64,000 bases of DNA. It comes from Gnetum montanum (Eukaryota > Streptophyta > Gnetopsida > Gnetales > Gnetaceae). Position numbers and translations under genes: made by a program. The notes beneath the pieces were generated by a model. That model did not search any database, was not told the DNA's origin, and was given only the letters and a program-made list of their open reading frames with translations. This document shows positions 45,930 through 58,420 of this stretch, in pieces. The number at the start of each line of letters is the position of its first letter. Position 1 is the first letter of the stretch. The stretch covers positions 1,199,087 through 1,263,086 of the forward strand of contig MNCI01001451.1 in the NCBI GenBank assembly GCA_015680685.1, written 5' to 3'.

Positions 45930-47020
45930 TTGACAATTTGAACTAACTTGGCCATGAAGCAGTTCACCAAGGATGAAATAGAGAAACTCCTTGATGCTGG
46001 GTTCATCTATCCCACCATGGATAGTGAGTGGGTCAGGCCACTCGTAATTCTGGCAAAGATGGTAAATGGTAGGTCTACATTGACTTCAAGCTATTGAATA
46101 TGGTAACATTTAAAGATCATTTTCCATTACCATTTTTGAACCAAGTGTTATATACTATCTTTAGGCATTGCCGTTATAGCTTCTTGGATGGTTATAGTGG
46201 CTATAACCAAATCCAAATTACACTAGAAAATTAGGCCAAGACAACATTCATGAGTCCTTGTGAGAATTTTGCATATTTTAAGATGCCATTTGATTTTTGC
46301 AATGCCCCTACAACATTTCAATGCATAGTCCTTAGCATCTTCCAGCAATAAAGCGGTAGTGATGTGAAAGTATTCATGGATGACTTTTTCACCTATGGAG
46401 CTATGCTTGAGCAAGCCTTGGACCACCTTGAGCAAGTACTAAAAATATGTGTGGAAATAAAGTTTCAGCTCAATTGGAAAAAGAGTCATCTCATGATCCA
46501 AGAAGGCATTGTGTTGGGACACCAAATTTCACAAAAAGGGATTGAGGTAGACCCAAGGAAAATTAGGGTCATCCAAGGAATAACACACTAACTAGAGGTA
46601 GTTAATGACATCTAATCATTCCTTGGACATAATGGTTACTACCGGTAATTCATAGATAATTTTTCTAAGATCACAAAGTTGTTGGTCGAGTTGATGAAGA
46701 AAGATGTTTCATTCATTTGGACCAAGGCATGAAAACATGCATTCTAATAGTTGAATGAAAAAATCATAGAAACTCAAATCCTATGGGCACCAAACTAGTC
46801 TAGACTATTTCACATAATGATGTATGCATTTAATTATGCTTTGGGAGTAGTGCTTACAGACCATAGTGTCATCCGCTTCCTGACGAACAAGCCAATGGTG
46901 AGCCCCTATATCATACAATGGCTTGTAATCTTGTAGGAATTCAATCTTACAATGGTAGATCAAAAAGGGACCAAGAATGTGGTCACTGACCACCTCTCTC
47001 AATTAATATGGGATAATAAA
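45930..47020 (+). pseudogene. Reverse transcriptase and RNase H, Athila lineage (element D)
   Basis: The frame moves between phases. Blocks: FTKDEIEKLLDAGFIYPTMD (45968), FLDGYSGYNQIQ-like (46180), TTFMSPC, KMPFDFCNAPTTFQ (46280), KVFMDDFFTYGAMLEQALDH (46368), LNWKKSHLMIQEGIVLGHQI (46470-46530), KGIEVDPRKI. The NWxKxHxMxxEGIVLGHxIS block is typical of Athila. FMDD keeps both acids. The RNase H-connection end reads FLTNKPMVSPYIIQWL and GTKNVVTDHLSQL. It has many stops. Confidence 0.8.
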
Positions 47021-47079
47021 TAGGAGGAGAGCCTACTCTCTAATTAGTTTTTAGACAAACTTCTCTTTATAGGAGTAAT

Positions 47080-48357
47080 AAATGACCAAGTGTCTAGAAA
47101 AACAACATGGTACAATGGCATCCTCACCTATATTCCTACTTAGGAGATGCCACAAGATCTAAACTTTAAAAATAAGTAATAGTTTCTTTATCAAGCTAAA
47201 TACTTTATAGAAATTAATGGACACCTATACAAGGTGTGCATTGATGGCCTAATTTATTGTTATGTCCTTGATGAAGATTAACTACATGTTCTCTAGGATG
47301 CTCACGAAGGGCCTTGCAGAGGCCACTATGTAGGGAGATGCATGGTCATAAAAATCTTGATGGTAGGATACCATTAGCCTATAATCTTTAGGGATTCCCA
47401 CCAATTTTTTGGATCTTGTAAATGCTGTCAAAGAGATGGTGGGATGGTTTCTTGCATGGAAGGTCCTTAACAATGGATTCAACCATTGGAGCCTCTTTGA
47501 CATACAGGACATTGACTTCAAGGATCCCATCACACCCATGCCTAATGGAAAGATGTATATCATCATAGTATTCAAATTTTGCACAAAATGGGCAAAAGCA
47601 GTAGTCATTACTGACTATACATCATCCATTACTACTAGATTTTTACAACAAAATGTTGTAAATAGATTTGGAGTGCCATGTACACTAATCTCTAACAATG
47701 AAAATCATTTCATAGGTGCCACTTTTAGAAAGTTGATGCAATGCTTGAGGGTTGAACATAAATTAACAACATCCTATCACCCTCAAGAAAATGGTCAAGT
47801 AGAGTTAACCAATAGGGAGATTACAAGGATCTTAATAAAGACCATTAGCAAATATAGGAAATATTAGAGCAAAAAACTCAATGATGCCCTATGGGCCTAT
47901 TACTTAATATGGAAACTTCCTATTGGCTACTCTATCTATGAGCTAGTGTACAGAAAACTTCCAATGCTCTCAATCCAATCTGAGCTTTGTACATTCTCAT
48001 GGCTTGTGACTTAAATCTTGATCTAAGTCTAGCATAAATATATAGACTGATTAACCTCAATGTGCTAGATGAAAACTAATTGGTGGTCCTATCTTCAAAT
48101 GAGATGCACAAGGCATTCAATAAGTAATGTCATGATGTCAAAATATAGAAAGTGAAATTTCAAATAGAAGCTAAGGTTCTCTATTAGAACCCCACAAATG
48201 TACCCTAGAAGTCAAAGTTTCAAATGTTATGGAATGGACCTTATATAATTAATCAAACCTTTTTCTCTAGGGCCATGTTAATCTACAAGCTTGAAAGCCT
48301 AAATAAAAAGTAGTTGGTCAACATCCAACAAGTGAAACCTTTTCTCGAACTAAGATA
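47080..48357 (+). pseudogene. Integrase and pol C-terminus (element D)
   Basis: The zinc-binding block reads DAHEGPCRGHYVGRCMVIK ... FFGSCKCCQR. In the core, DIQDIDFKDPITPMPNGK has the first Asp, LISNNENHF has the second as Asn, and HPQENGQVELTNREI keeps the Glu. It then reads ALWAYYLIWKLPIGYSIYEL and ends with the usual tail KFQMLWNGPYIINQTF and LVNIQQVKPFLE. It would insert the DNA copy into the genome. No chromodomain is seen, as in Athila. Confidence 0.8.
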
Positions 48358-50409
48358 AGCTAGTATAACTACCACCTTCATGGATGGACAACCACACTCT
48401 ATTTTTTGGATCTCCTCCTTTTTACATAGTTGTGGAGTAGATGGCCATCCATGTTAATAATCCACATGGCTCTTCAGTCTTTTTCTTTTTGTTTTACACT
48501 TTGTTGATTTTTACCTTTTTCTTTGGTTTTTTGTTCTATTAATTTTCTCAAATTTGGTTTTAAAACATTGTTATTATGTTTTATCTTTCTTAGTTTAGTT
48601 TATAATTTCTTATATTTGACTTTGTTTTATTTCTTTAAAGTGTGACTTTTCATTATTTTTGCTAATAAAAATGCTTTATTACCACAGGACACAGTGCCAG
48701 TGTTGCTATTTACTAATGATGGTTTGTGCTTAATGTTGTGATTGTCAATGTTTGGTTTCTATCTTTGAATTCTGATGTTTGATGACTATGACATGGTTTA
48801 TTTTTCATAGAATAGGTAGTGAGCCCACATCATCCATCTATCCAACAAACTCTATGGTGTTCCTTGTTTTGGGAGTTTAAGGTCCCTTCCACTAAAAAAA
48901 AACCTTTGATTAATTAGTGACCTTAGTAGTTCTAGAATTGGGAAGGATCCAAAGGTTTATAGAGGGTGTGACTTCAAGGGGACTCATTACTCTTTGTACT
49001 CTTCTACTTACTTGAGTGCTTGGGTGTTTTTCATGAACTCCTTACTATTCCATTCCAACCACTAATAAGAAGTCAAATAAAGTCTTTGCATGGTGTGGTT
49101 CCCATCCAAAAAATATAAAGAAAAATAAAAATAAAAATAAAACAATGATGAAAATTCAAAGCACATCCCTTAGATAAATAAATAGGTTACAAGCACTAGT
49201 TATGGGACTAGAAAGACATGTTATCCATGCTTGAAGGTCCCCTCTAACTAAGGCCCTCTCTCTCACACACATCCTACTTCTCTCTTTTTCTCTTTATGGA
49301 ATGGTGATTATTTTTTGGGAGCACTCATATGTCTTGAGTGGGTTGATCGATCTTGGAGTGATGATGCGAAGTCACTAAAAGTGAATGGTTTTGGTCTATA
49401 CTAAGGATGGAACTTCTCAAGTCATTTTTAACATATCTTCCACAAGGGACATTTTATGATCTCAATTTAGAATTTCTATGTTATGTTTGATGTCTTAGTC
49501 TAATGTGTTGGCATTCTTGGATTGATTCATTTTTGTTGGTACTTAACTTTTCATGATCATTAATCAACTGTGGGGCTCATGGACTCCATATTTGAGGTCA
49601 TGCAAGGGCAACAAAGGCATGTTCTTGCTATGAGGAGGACTCACTTGCATATATCTTAGTTTGGTTAGTTAATTCCCTTACCTTAGACATTACTGTAGTC
49701 CTATTTTTTGCATATTCCATTATGTAAACCACTCTATGCTCCTTGAATCCTCTTTCTTTATTTTTTTAATTTTCTCAATTTTTGGGGACTTCAACATCCT
49801 CTTCTCATATTTTCATCATGTTCGTGGCTATTTGAGCTTCCATTTGATCCTAATTTTGTTTCAAATATCCTTGTAATTTTCAAGTTTTGACTTGGTCAAC
49901 GGTGGTCAATAGATACATCAACAAAGGCCCCGTCGACACAATAGACCACATCAACAAGGCCTCGTCGATGAGGCCCCATCAATGTAATGAAAAAATAGTA
50001 TCAAAAAATTTGGATTTGTCACATTTGGTCCATAATGCCCAAGGATTTTTTGCAATTTTCAAAGCCTAAAACCTTCTTGAGCCTATAATTCTTGCACCAT
50101 TAATTTGAATCATCTCATTCTTTAATCCTACAGTTATACGAGGTAAGCTCTTAGTCATGGGGGTAGCAAACCTCAAGGTTTTGATGATAATTTTTCAAAA
50201 CTTTTCCTAACTCCACCAAATGGTTAAGATATAATATGCTATTAAATCATTATTTTTTGAGAATTTAACCCTTGCAACAACTTTGGTAAAACTTAATTTA
50301 TCTAGCCATAATCACACCTTAGCCATGGGTAACCTTCCTATGAGACAAGGTGTTTCAATAATTATAAGTTACATAATATTTACTAATTTGTTGTTATGTG
50401 TGATTATAG
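48358..50409 (+). other. Leader region between pol and the downstream ORF (element D)
   Basis: Non-coding and T-rich at 48470-48700. It carries a block at 49208 shared with C and an LTR-like motif cluster at 49890-49985. It then has a consensus-like donor ACGAG|GTAAGC at 50141/50142 and an acceptor TGTGATTATAG ending at 50409, one base before the ATG. This suggests a spliced transcript for the downstream ORF, possibly from a promoter within the leader. Confidence 0.55.
49890..49985 (+). repeat. GGCCTCGTCGATG motif cluster (element D leader)
   Basis: Three or four copies: AAAGGCCCCGTCGACACAAT, AACAAGGCCTCGTCGATGAG and GAGGCCCCATCAATGTAA. The block AACAAGGCCTCRTCGATGAG is shared with the D LTR at about 53547-53566. 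Confidence 0.75.
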
Positions 50410-53252
50410 ATGGCACCTAGACCAAAGAAACCACAAGAGAAAGGACCATTGCAAATGTAGGAGAAAAAACTTAGAGGAGGAAGAGACCAACAAGAACATG
50501 GCCAAGAATAGGCTGAGGCAACATAGGCAACAAGACCTCTTAGATATGAGGTTGAGGTGGAATTTGTCCAATAGATACCCAAGGAAGAAGTTACATCTAA
50601 ACACTCACAGCGAGGCAAAGCACCAAGCCTTATACCTATATTGGAAGTCACACTCACATAGGCCTACCTCAACATAATCAAGAACCATGAAATTCAACAC
50701 TTAGTTCTTCAAGAACTAAACTTTGGATTGTTCCTTGAAAGGGCTTTAGAAGATATCAAAACTCAATTGCATGACTCTTCCATGTGGCCAATCATTACTT
50801 CCAGTGGGAAGTGGTACATGGGAAAAACATATGTCTTCTAGAAGATATGAGAGTAGGAGCTACTATTAAAATTAAGGACATCCAAGTGTCTTACTTAGTA
50901 GAAGCTATTGTGTAGGCCCTTGGGTTGTCGAACATTGGGACACAACTGGAAAATTTGTCCATGCAAGATTATCCTAGAGCACAAAAGGAATGGACTTAGT
51001 GGTGTTATGGGGTTGATCACAAGGACTTTGGCATACTCACATTGGTGGAGTCAGTCTATTTTAAGATAGTAGCCTACCACCTTAATCCAAAGGTAAGGTC
51101 CAACAAGGTGACAACCTTATTTACCCCTGCATGTGCTACTCTAAGTGGAGAATTTCTAGCAAACCTTCCACAGCTAATCTATCTAGAGATGAAAAAGCAC
51201 TTCAAATAGAATGAACATGAAAGAAAAACCCTATCATCCCCTACTTGAACAAAAAATTATGCAAAAAGGCAAGGATAGGCTACTACATGAATGATACACT
51301 CAAGCATGCTCCTAATGCTTCATGGGCTAGGATGATAAAAGATAAGATTCCTACCACATCCATAGAAGAGATGTAGCAATGGCCACCTTCACCACCTACT
51401 CATGAATAACTAGTGGAGGCCTGCACTATGGTTGAGTGCATGTGAAAAATCTAAGAGCAGCTCTTGCAATAGTAGGAGTAGTAGGCAAGAACTAGTGGTA
51501 GAGATCCTTCTATGTATAGATTAGCCATGAGTCACCTCAGAGAAGTGGATCATACAATCAACCAAATGAAGGAAGGTGGATGAATGTTTTATACCCAATG
51601 AATGTAGTTGCTTATGAGGTCAAATCCAAGTACATGAGAGGTGATAGTGTCTATCTTAGCATCATCTATTCCCATAAATATTTGGAAATGCTAGTTCGTT
51701 TTCTATGTACCTATAGGCGAGTGAAGAGGAAACTATATTAGTGATGTAGCACTAGGGACAAGAGATAGCTATGAAAATTATTGCTGATTAAGTCACTAAG
51801 GCATTAAATGCACCTATAGTGTCTGTACCAAATGTTTCTACACTTAGTTATGTGTAGACATCTACAGGGACAATCAGTGAAAAATTGAATATAGCCTAGC
51901 ATGAAGAACTATTGGACCAACTAATGGGAACCGAACAATCAATCTCGGATATCCTTGATTTTTCAAATACCATCATTGTAACCTAGTCAAAGCTACTAGA
52001 GGCAAAGGGCAAGTGTCTCATCTTACAAGGAAAACTTAAAACATCTTAAGCACATAATCAATGCTTGGCCATTGAAGTTTCCAGATTATGTGCCAAAAAT
52101 GTTGATCCTACTCTTATCAACCCTACATTGATAGGAGAAGAATCTTTTTAGTAGGTTTAAGAATAGCTAAATTTGGTTAACAGAGAAATGGTAATGGTGG
52201 TCTTCAATTAGTTTGTAGCAGAAGCTGCAACTCATTCAATACAAAACAAGTTGATGCAGATGTGCTAGGAGAATGAAATTTTGACCACAAAAAATCATTG
52301 CCTATGGAATGTTGATGCTTGAAAATAATAGCTAGAAGAATTCATCCATCAACAACAAGAATAGCTTACTAGAGCAAATGCCAAATTGAGAAGATTAGTA
52401 TTGGATAATCATAATCTCTCCATGGAGGAGGTCTACACCTTATGCTATAAGTTAGCCATTGAGATTACCACTTGGAAAAATAAGGCTTTGAAATTTGAAA
52501 AATTTAAAAATCATCATAGAGACCAAGTTGGCCTATAGAAGGAGGTAAATGAAAAACATATCCAACTAGTGAAGGCAAAGGTTAATGAGGCCCTCCAACA
52601 ACTTCATCAAGGTAGAGAAATATGGCAACCCATCATCAATGGGATTAATGCCTACAATAAAGTGAAAATCCACATGAAGGAGTTGCAAATTGAAGAGATG
52701 ACAGAGTACATGGAGCTATCCAGTCTTCACTATGAGAACCTAGAAATGTTGACTAATAGATAGCCATCATCTAAGCTTGAAAAGCAAGTGGCTAGCTTGT
52801 ACTTATTGTACAAGGCCAAGTTCAATAATCATAAAGACACCAAGAAAACATTGGTGATGGCAAATGCTAAACTTGAGGTTCTCAAGGCAAAATTCACTGA
52901 TAAAAGATCAGTCGTCAAAAATTTGGCCAAAAGAATGAGTGACTACTAGGCATTGCAAGACATAGTTTGAGCATTTGACATCAGGTGCAAATAATTTGTG
53001 GCTTATTTTATCAATATTAAAGAGATGCATCTAGTTTTTCCTTATCCTTGGGATATTCCAATTCTAGCCCATAACAATGAAGCTGCGTGGACCATGAATG
53101 ATCCTAAGAGTAAAGAACAGAAAATGAAAGCATTTTTTGATGCCTTCAACCTTTCACCAGAAGTTGTTGTAGTAGTAGACCAACCATAACCACCTCAGCC
53201 ATCGACCATGCTTGGAGCTGGAGAAGGTCCATTGAAGCCTCAAGAGCCTTAA
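50410..53252 (+). pseudogene. Downstream (env-position) ORF (element D)
   Basis: It starts MAPRPKKPQEKG right after a splice acceptor. Main blocks: VGATIKIKDIQVSYLVEA followed by LGLSNIGTQLENLS (about 50850-50960), EFLANLPQLIYLEMKKHF (about 51150), long Lys/Glu/Gln/Leu-rich stretches likely forming coiled coils (51880-52960; for example SKLEKQVASLYLLYKAKF), then YFINIKEMHLVFPYPWD, EAAWTMNDPKSKEQKM and a Pro/Gly tail GAGEGPLKPQEP with stop at 53250. Same plan as C. No signal peptide or membrane anchor is apparent. The first block has the V-x-x-S-F/Y pattern also seen in the antisense gene of B (VQGVKVSFHL). Stops are frequent. Confidence 0.65.
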
Positions 53253-53481
53253 TCACTTGGGATCATGTGACATTCTCTTTTATCTTCAGGTAATCAGAGG
53301 ATTTGTTTGTCCAAATTTTTTGTACCATGCTTAATTTTTTAATTTGGTTGATCTATTTGGACACTTAGTTTTGTACATCTATTTTATCTTGTTTTATTAT
53401 GTCAAGAGCTGATCAATACTCCCATACATTCCTCATTCTGTAAATAACTCAAGGATGATTTTTCATTCAGTCATGGGGGTA

Positions 53482-54405
53482 TGATAAAACATGGTTTTTT
53501 GTGTTGACTAGGCTCTATCGATGTAGTCTGCTGCATGAACAAGGCCTCATCGATGAGCCCTCATTGACGTAGTCTATTAGGTCAATGTGGCCCCATCATT
53601 GCAGGGGTTTGTCTTGGCCTATAAATACATGCTCACCAACTGCATTTAGAGCATCATTATTCTTAGCAATAGCAGAGCTCTTGTACTTTGTTTAGTTAAA
53701 AGTTAGAATATTTTTCCTACCTATAGCAGGAGTCATCAAGTGTACAAATCTTTATTTGAGAATTTTTGTACCTAAGCATGATAGTGTGTGTGGCAATAAA
53801 GATGAACTTCTTGATAAACCTTGTAGCATTCTGGATAATTTAAATGTTTCATTTATGAATTTAATATTTTTAGTTACTTATTCAATATTTTCCAATAATT
53901 AAGTTGATTAAGCTAATTAATCAAGATAAGCTAAATATATTAAATACATAAGTACAATCACTTTGAATGTAGCATATATTTGCTTGGTAATCCCCATAGC
54001 ATTATTACTTGGTGTGCCCAGTAGCGTAGCACTTGGTAACCCAATAGTGAATACGTGAGTTTAGGATGTGTATGGAAAGTGGAAATGGATGCCTATGTTA
54101 GGATTAGTTAGAGACTACTTAGTTAGTTAATTTAGATTAGTCATTAAATTACTTTATCTCTCTCTTTTCAAACACCCAAGAACACAAAACATAAAATGAT
54201 AAAAATCATATGCCCTGATTTCACTTAGCGATACCTTTGTACTTTAAAAGTGTAATTGAGAAAACAATGAATGACCTTAGGACAAGGTTTACTTCCTACA
54301 AGACTAGTGCACTGGAAACTATAAAGTCCATGGAACTCAACCAGATCATGGACGAACACTTTATGATTCGTATGGTTGGACGTAGGGGTACCTTGCCGCT
54401 CATCA
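53482..54405 (+). mobile_element. 3' LTR of Athila-type element D
   Basis: Preceded by CAGTCATGGGGGTA (polypurine tract), it starts TGATAAAACATGG and ends CTTGCCGCTCATCA. U3 (53510-53600) has repeats around GGCCTCATCGATG, TGACGTAGTC and GTGGCCCCATC. Its start, end and internal CTTGGTAACCCAATAG-type stretch match the C LTR. The 5' LTR of D was not found. Confidence 0.8.
53620..53627 (+). promoter_or_regulatory. TATA box of the element D LTR
   Basis: TTGGCCTATAAATACATG, directly downstream of the motif-rich U3. The transcript would start about 30 bases later, near GCATTTAGAGCATC. Confidence 0.6.
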
Positions 54406-55445
54406 AAAGATAAAGTAAACACAAAATAGAATTTTCATATAATAGGGATAAAGTCCATGTAAATTATATTTGAATTCTTATGTCATGTAGGATAAAATAG
54501 AAAATTCCATTTATTTTACTTTTACAAAAATATTGATGGATGGATGTAATTAGACAATGACACCAATCTCTCAAGTCGATTCAATTTCTAGCTAATTTTC
54601 ATGAAAATACGTTTATTTCATCATATACCACTATGGCCCCATCATTTGAGTATAAATATGTGAGCAAAATATAATTGTATGAGATACTACAACAATAAGA
54701 TTACATGCATTACAAAATTTTTTCTAATTCATCATTATTACCAACATTTCATCAATTATCATTACCTTACTAATTTTTCTTTATCATACATTCATCCATC
54801 ACATTTATTCATTATTTCACAACTATCAAGAGTCACCAACCTTTTCAAGAATAATTTATCAATTTGTCACATGATCAACAATATCGTCAAAGTATTTTCA
54901 TCAAATTTATTATAGTTTTAGTTTAGCAATATATTTGGATGATTAAACATCATTTATTTGGGATCAATTAATTTACCCACTAAAATTAAATTAATTAGAT
55001 CAATGCTTCATTATAGGCTGCTCAAAAACCTAAGGAGACTCCAAAAAATCAAGTTTTATTTAAATCTAACTTTATAATCTTGAAAAATTCAAAATATTCA
55101 TATTCACCATGATTCATGGTGAGGTCATGGTATTATAGGTTTATTGACCATGAGTTCACCATGAATTGTGGTATTATAGAAATTAATTTCCTAAAGACCA
55201 TGACTTGTGGTCAACTTGTGGAGTCATCCACAACTTGTGGTTACTTTAAATTATCAACAATGAATGGTCACCTAAATATATAGATTTCATTTATGGTAAA
55301 TTCATCATGAACCATGGTGGACATACCATGATTTACAGTATTCAAAAATTCAAATTTCTTAACCATTATGTTAGATCATAACTCATGGTATCCTTGAGAA
55401 TCAAATTTCTTTGATTTTTGAAGATCACAATCCATCAATAACTCA
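54406..55445 (+). mobile_element. LTR-like 5' end of element G
   Basis: It is defined by a perfect initiator-Met primer-binding site immediately to its right. A TATA box, GAGTATAAATATGTGAG, lies at 54651-54658. The LTR end would be AACTCA at 55445. The left boundary is unclear because D ends at 54405; D may have inserted into the U3 of G. No coding. Confidence 0.5.
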
Positions 55446-55515
55446 TGGTATCAGAGCATGACCTATGATCTACCCATGGTGAAAGACCACGACTTGTGCT
55501 ATGAAACCATAACTT
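55085..55515 (+). repeat. ACCATGATTCATGGT palindromic motif array (element G)
   Basis: About twelve copies of CCATGACTTGTGG-like blocks, including the perfect palindrome ACCATGATTCATGGT near 55108, plus TCATGAACCATGGTGG (55309), TACCATGATTTACAG (55324) and GACCACGACTTGTG (55486), which keeps a CpG. The array runs across the LTR/primer-binding-site junction. Confidence 0.65.
55446..55457 (+). other. Primer-binding site, initiator-Met tRNA (element G)
   Basis: TGGTATCAGAGC, a perfect 12-base match to the common plant retrotransposon primer site complementary to the 3' end of initiator Met tRNA. Confidence 0.75.
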
Positions 55516-57190
55516 TTTGGTAAATCAAATTTTAAAGTTTATTACTTTTGGACAAAATTTGAGAATTTTCATCAAGGGATTCATCCTCCAAATCCCAATA
55601 GAAGCTAGTGAGTGACTTTCCACTAAAATTAGATATTGAAATGGAGGGCTCAAATGCTATTTTAAGAAAATGATAAGTTAGTGATGTTGATGCTAATTTC
55701 AACATCAAATACTATACTTAAAGTGTGAAAGGACTTCATGGAGATTGGCATATATGCCAGGAAAGATCTAATGGAAAATTGTGATGCCATTAATAACTAA
55801 AAATCTTACATTGATGGTAACACTAATATTTTTCTTCACATAGAAAATCAAGAAATGACTTTGAATCTTAAAATTTCAGCCTAAATTGAACATAGGAACC
55901 TAGTATTTATAAGTCTAGGATTATAAAAAAATCCTAAGATTTCAAGATGATAGCTTAGTATTAGAGGTAATAATAACAATAATCATTGTAGCTTGAGATA
56001 ATATAAGGATGGAAATTATAATGATTAATGTAGGGAGACTAATGAAATTTGATAGTTTTGATTAACTTTTGGAAAACTTATGCATGAATATGTATCCCTT
56101 TAAAGCTAAGGTAGAATGGAAGGCCTTAGTAAGAGAATATACCATGATTTCTATCCTTGAAAGACATGGAGTTTTGTTGCTAAATAATAATTTATGATGT
56201 CATAGCTAATGTTGTTTAGCTTATTAAAGTATTAAAAAAGTAGGTACAACATTGTCCCCACTTAATAGTTGTTAAAATGTTGAAAGGAAGATTCATCAAG
56301 AAGAAGGTGGATGGTAATTTGATGTGATGATGTACTTGTAATAGAGGACGAAAAGAAATGCATTAGGAGGATAAAAATTAGGATGTGAATTATAAACCTA
56401 AAATTTAGAAATTAATGAATTAGAGAAAATACATAAGGGACATAACCTATACATTGTATTAATGTACTATGCCCTAGAAGTGGGAAATGGCTAGATCCCA
56501 TGCTCTTGTTGATAATTGATGGATTTGATAATTTTCTCTTTGCTTCACTAAAAGTCAACATACTCTCATATGCAGAATAATTGTGGAACACTCATAGATC
56601 TCTACAGGAGGTGAATTACCTGTAAATATCCTTGCCATTAGTGTGCTATGGAAGACGTATTAATAGAATGGAACAAACATAAATAGGAAAAATAAATGAA
56701 ATGACATAGGAAGATTACATAAGAATGATGGTAGAATAGAGATGAGTAGAATGAGATGAAGAATAGGATAGAAAAGGAGTTGAAAAAGTGTAATAAAATA
56801 AAATTGAGGGTGGAAAAGAGTTAAAAAACCTATTTTTAAAACCAAATTTAGTGCTTGTCTAGATATTCTTAATTGACAAGATTTGGATATTGATTTTCAT
56901 AAGAATCCATTCCTAAGGTTTTTGATGATGACAAAGGGGCCTTTCAAATTACTAGAGAAGTTCATAATTTTGACATTTGAAAAATGCTACAACACAAGAT
57001 CACCTTATTTGATGTCTCCTAGAGAGATGTGCTTATCATGATGATGTCTCATGGCTTTTTGATGATTTTGAATATTGATAACTACAATATTTCTAAGGAT
57101 CAAGCTAATGAGCAATACTATGAAGCTTTGGGAGATACTCATAGAGAGACATCTCAAACTCAAATCAATAATATCATAAAATTAATTTGT
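55516..57190. other. Internal-like region of element G, no gene assigned
   Basis: Plus-strand text has gag-like hints (SVKDFMEIGIYARKDLMENC near 55720) but is too broken to call. On minus, 56850-57000 reads NLKGPFVIIKNLRNGFL, which resembles the C-terminal tail of gypsy pol (NWEGPFVIxK). Both are weak. Confidence 0.35.
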
Positions 57191-57194
57191 ATTT

Positions 57195-58345
57195 ATGCCA
57201 AAGAGATCTAATATAGAGGCTATTTTCTTGATACAAAAATGGATGGAGAAATTTCTAAAACATAGAAAAAATATGGATATAATCTTTATTAACCTAGAAA
57301 AAGTGTATGAAAGAGTACCTAGAGATATTATTTGGCAAGCCTTACAAATGAAAAATATCCTTGATAAATATATTAAATTGATTCAAAAGATGTATGAAAG
57401 AGCTACCACTAAAATTAGAATAGCTTGTGGAACAACATTTGATTTTCTAGTCATAGTAGGTCTACATCAAGGGTCTGCACTTAGCCCATACTTATTTTTC
57501 ATTATTATGGATTAATTAAGAAACTAAATACAAGATGATATTCCTTGGTGTATGCTATTTGCATATGATATTTTGTTCATGGATACAACTCATGAAAAAT
57601 AAAAGAAGTGAAGACATGAGTTAAAATAAAAAGGTTTTAAAATTAGGAAATGTAAGAATATATAAAATGTAATTTCAATAACAAAATAAATAATGGTGAA
57701 ATAGAAGTCATAATTCAAGGTCAAAAAGTCCTTTAATGCAAATATTTTTGCTACCTAGGATCAATCCTTTAATTATATAGTCAAATTAATAAAGATATAG
57801 GAAATAGAATTGAGGAAAGATGGTCAAAATGAAGATAGGCTAGTGGTGTTCTATGTGATAAGAGAATACAAATAAAATTAAGAGAAAACTTTTATAGGAT
57901 AATAAGCAGGCTTCTTATATAATATGATGTTGCATTTTGGGAAATACAAAAGAGGCACAAACAATGAATCAGTGTTGCAAGAGTAAAAATGTTTCAATAG
58001 ATGTTCACTGTCACTAGAAGAGATCAACTATATAATATAGACATTAGAGTAACACTTGAAATGGCTTCTATTTCAGGTAAGCTATAAGTATAGTTTGGAC
58101 ATATGTAAAGAAGATTAGACAATGATCCTATAAACAAAGGTTGCTATATCACTATTCTAAGAAAGCCACTAAAAGAAAGACTAAATAAGAAATAGGAAAA
58201 AATAAACAAAGATGATTTGAAGAAATTGCAAATAAACAAAGATATATACTTTATGGAGATGAATGATTAAAAAAAGCTCATGTAGTCAACTCCATTTTGT
58301 TGGGATAAGACAAGAATGTTGATGACGATGTCTACCTCAACACAG
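57195..58345 (+). pseudogene. LINE (non-LTR) reverse transcriptase, 3' part
   Basis: Blocks in order: EAIFLIQKWMEKFLKHRK, IIFINLEKVYERVPRDIIWQ, YIKLIQKMYERATTKIR, VGLHQGSALSPYLFFIIMD, then DDIPWCMLFAYDILFMD, then decayed remains to about 58345. This is the plant LINE family RT with the LHQGSALSPYLF motif. The ADD active site reads AYD. The endonuclease end is absent (5' truncation or loss). It ends about 75 bases before element E. Confidence 0.85.
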
Positions 58346-58420
58346 CACATCTTGTCATTCTCTTCATTTTTCATTTAGTTATTCAAGGTTACCTAAATAT
58401 AGGATAAATTTAGTTCTTGA

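Noticed and set aside
33659-53252. Retroviral-type envelope protein in C and D
   Set aside because: The position fits, but no signal peptide, membrane anchor or cysteine pattern was seen; only coiled-coil-like text and a Pro/Gly tail.
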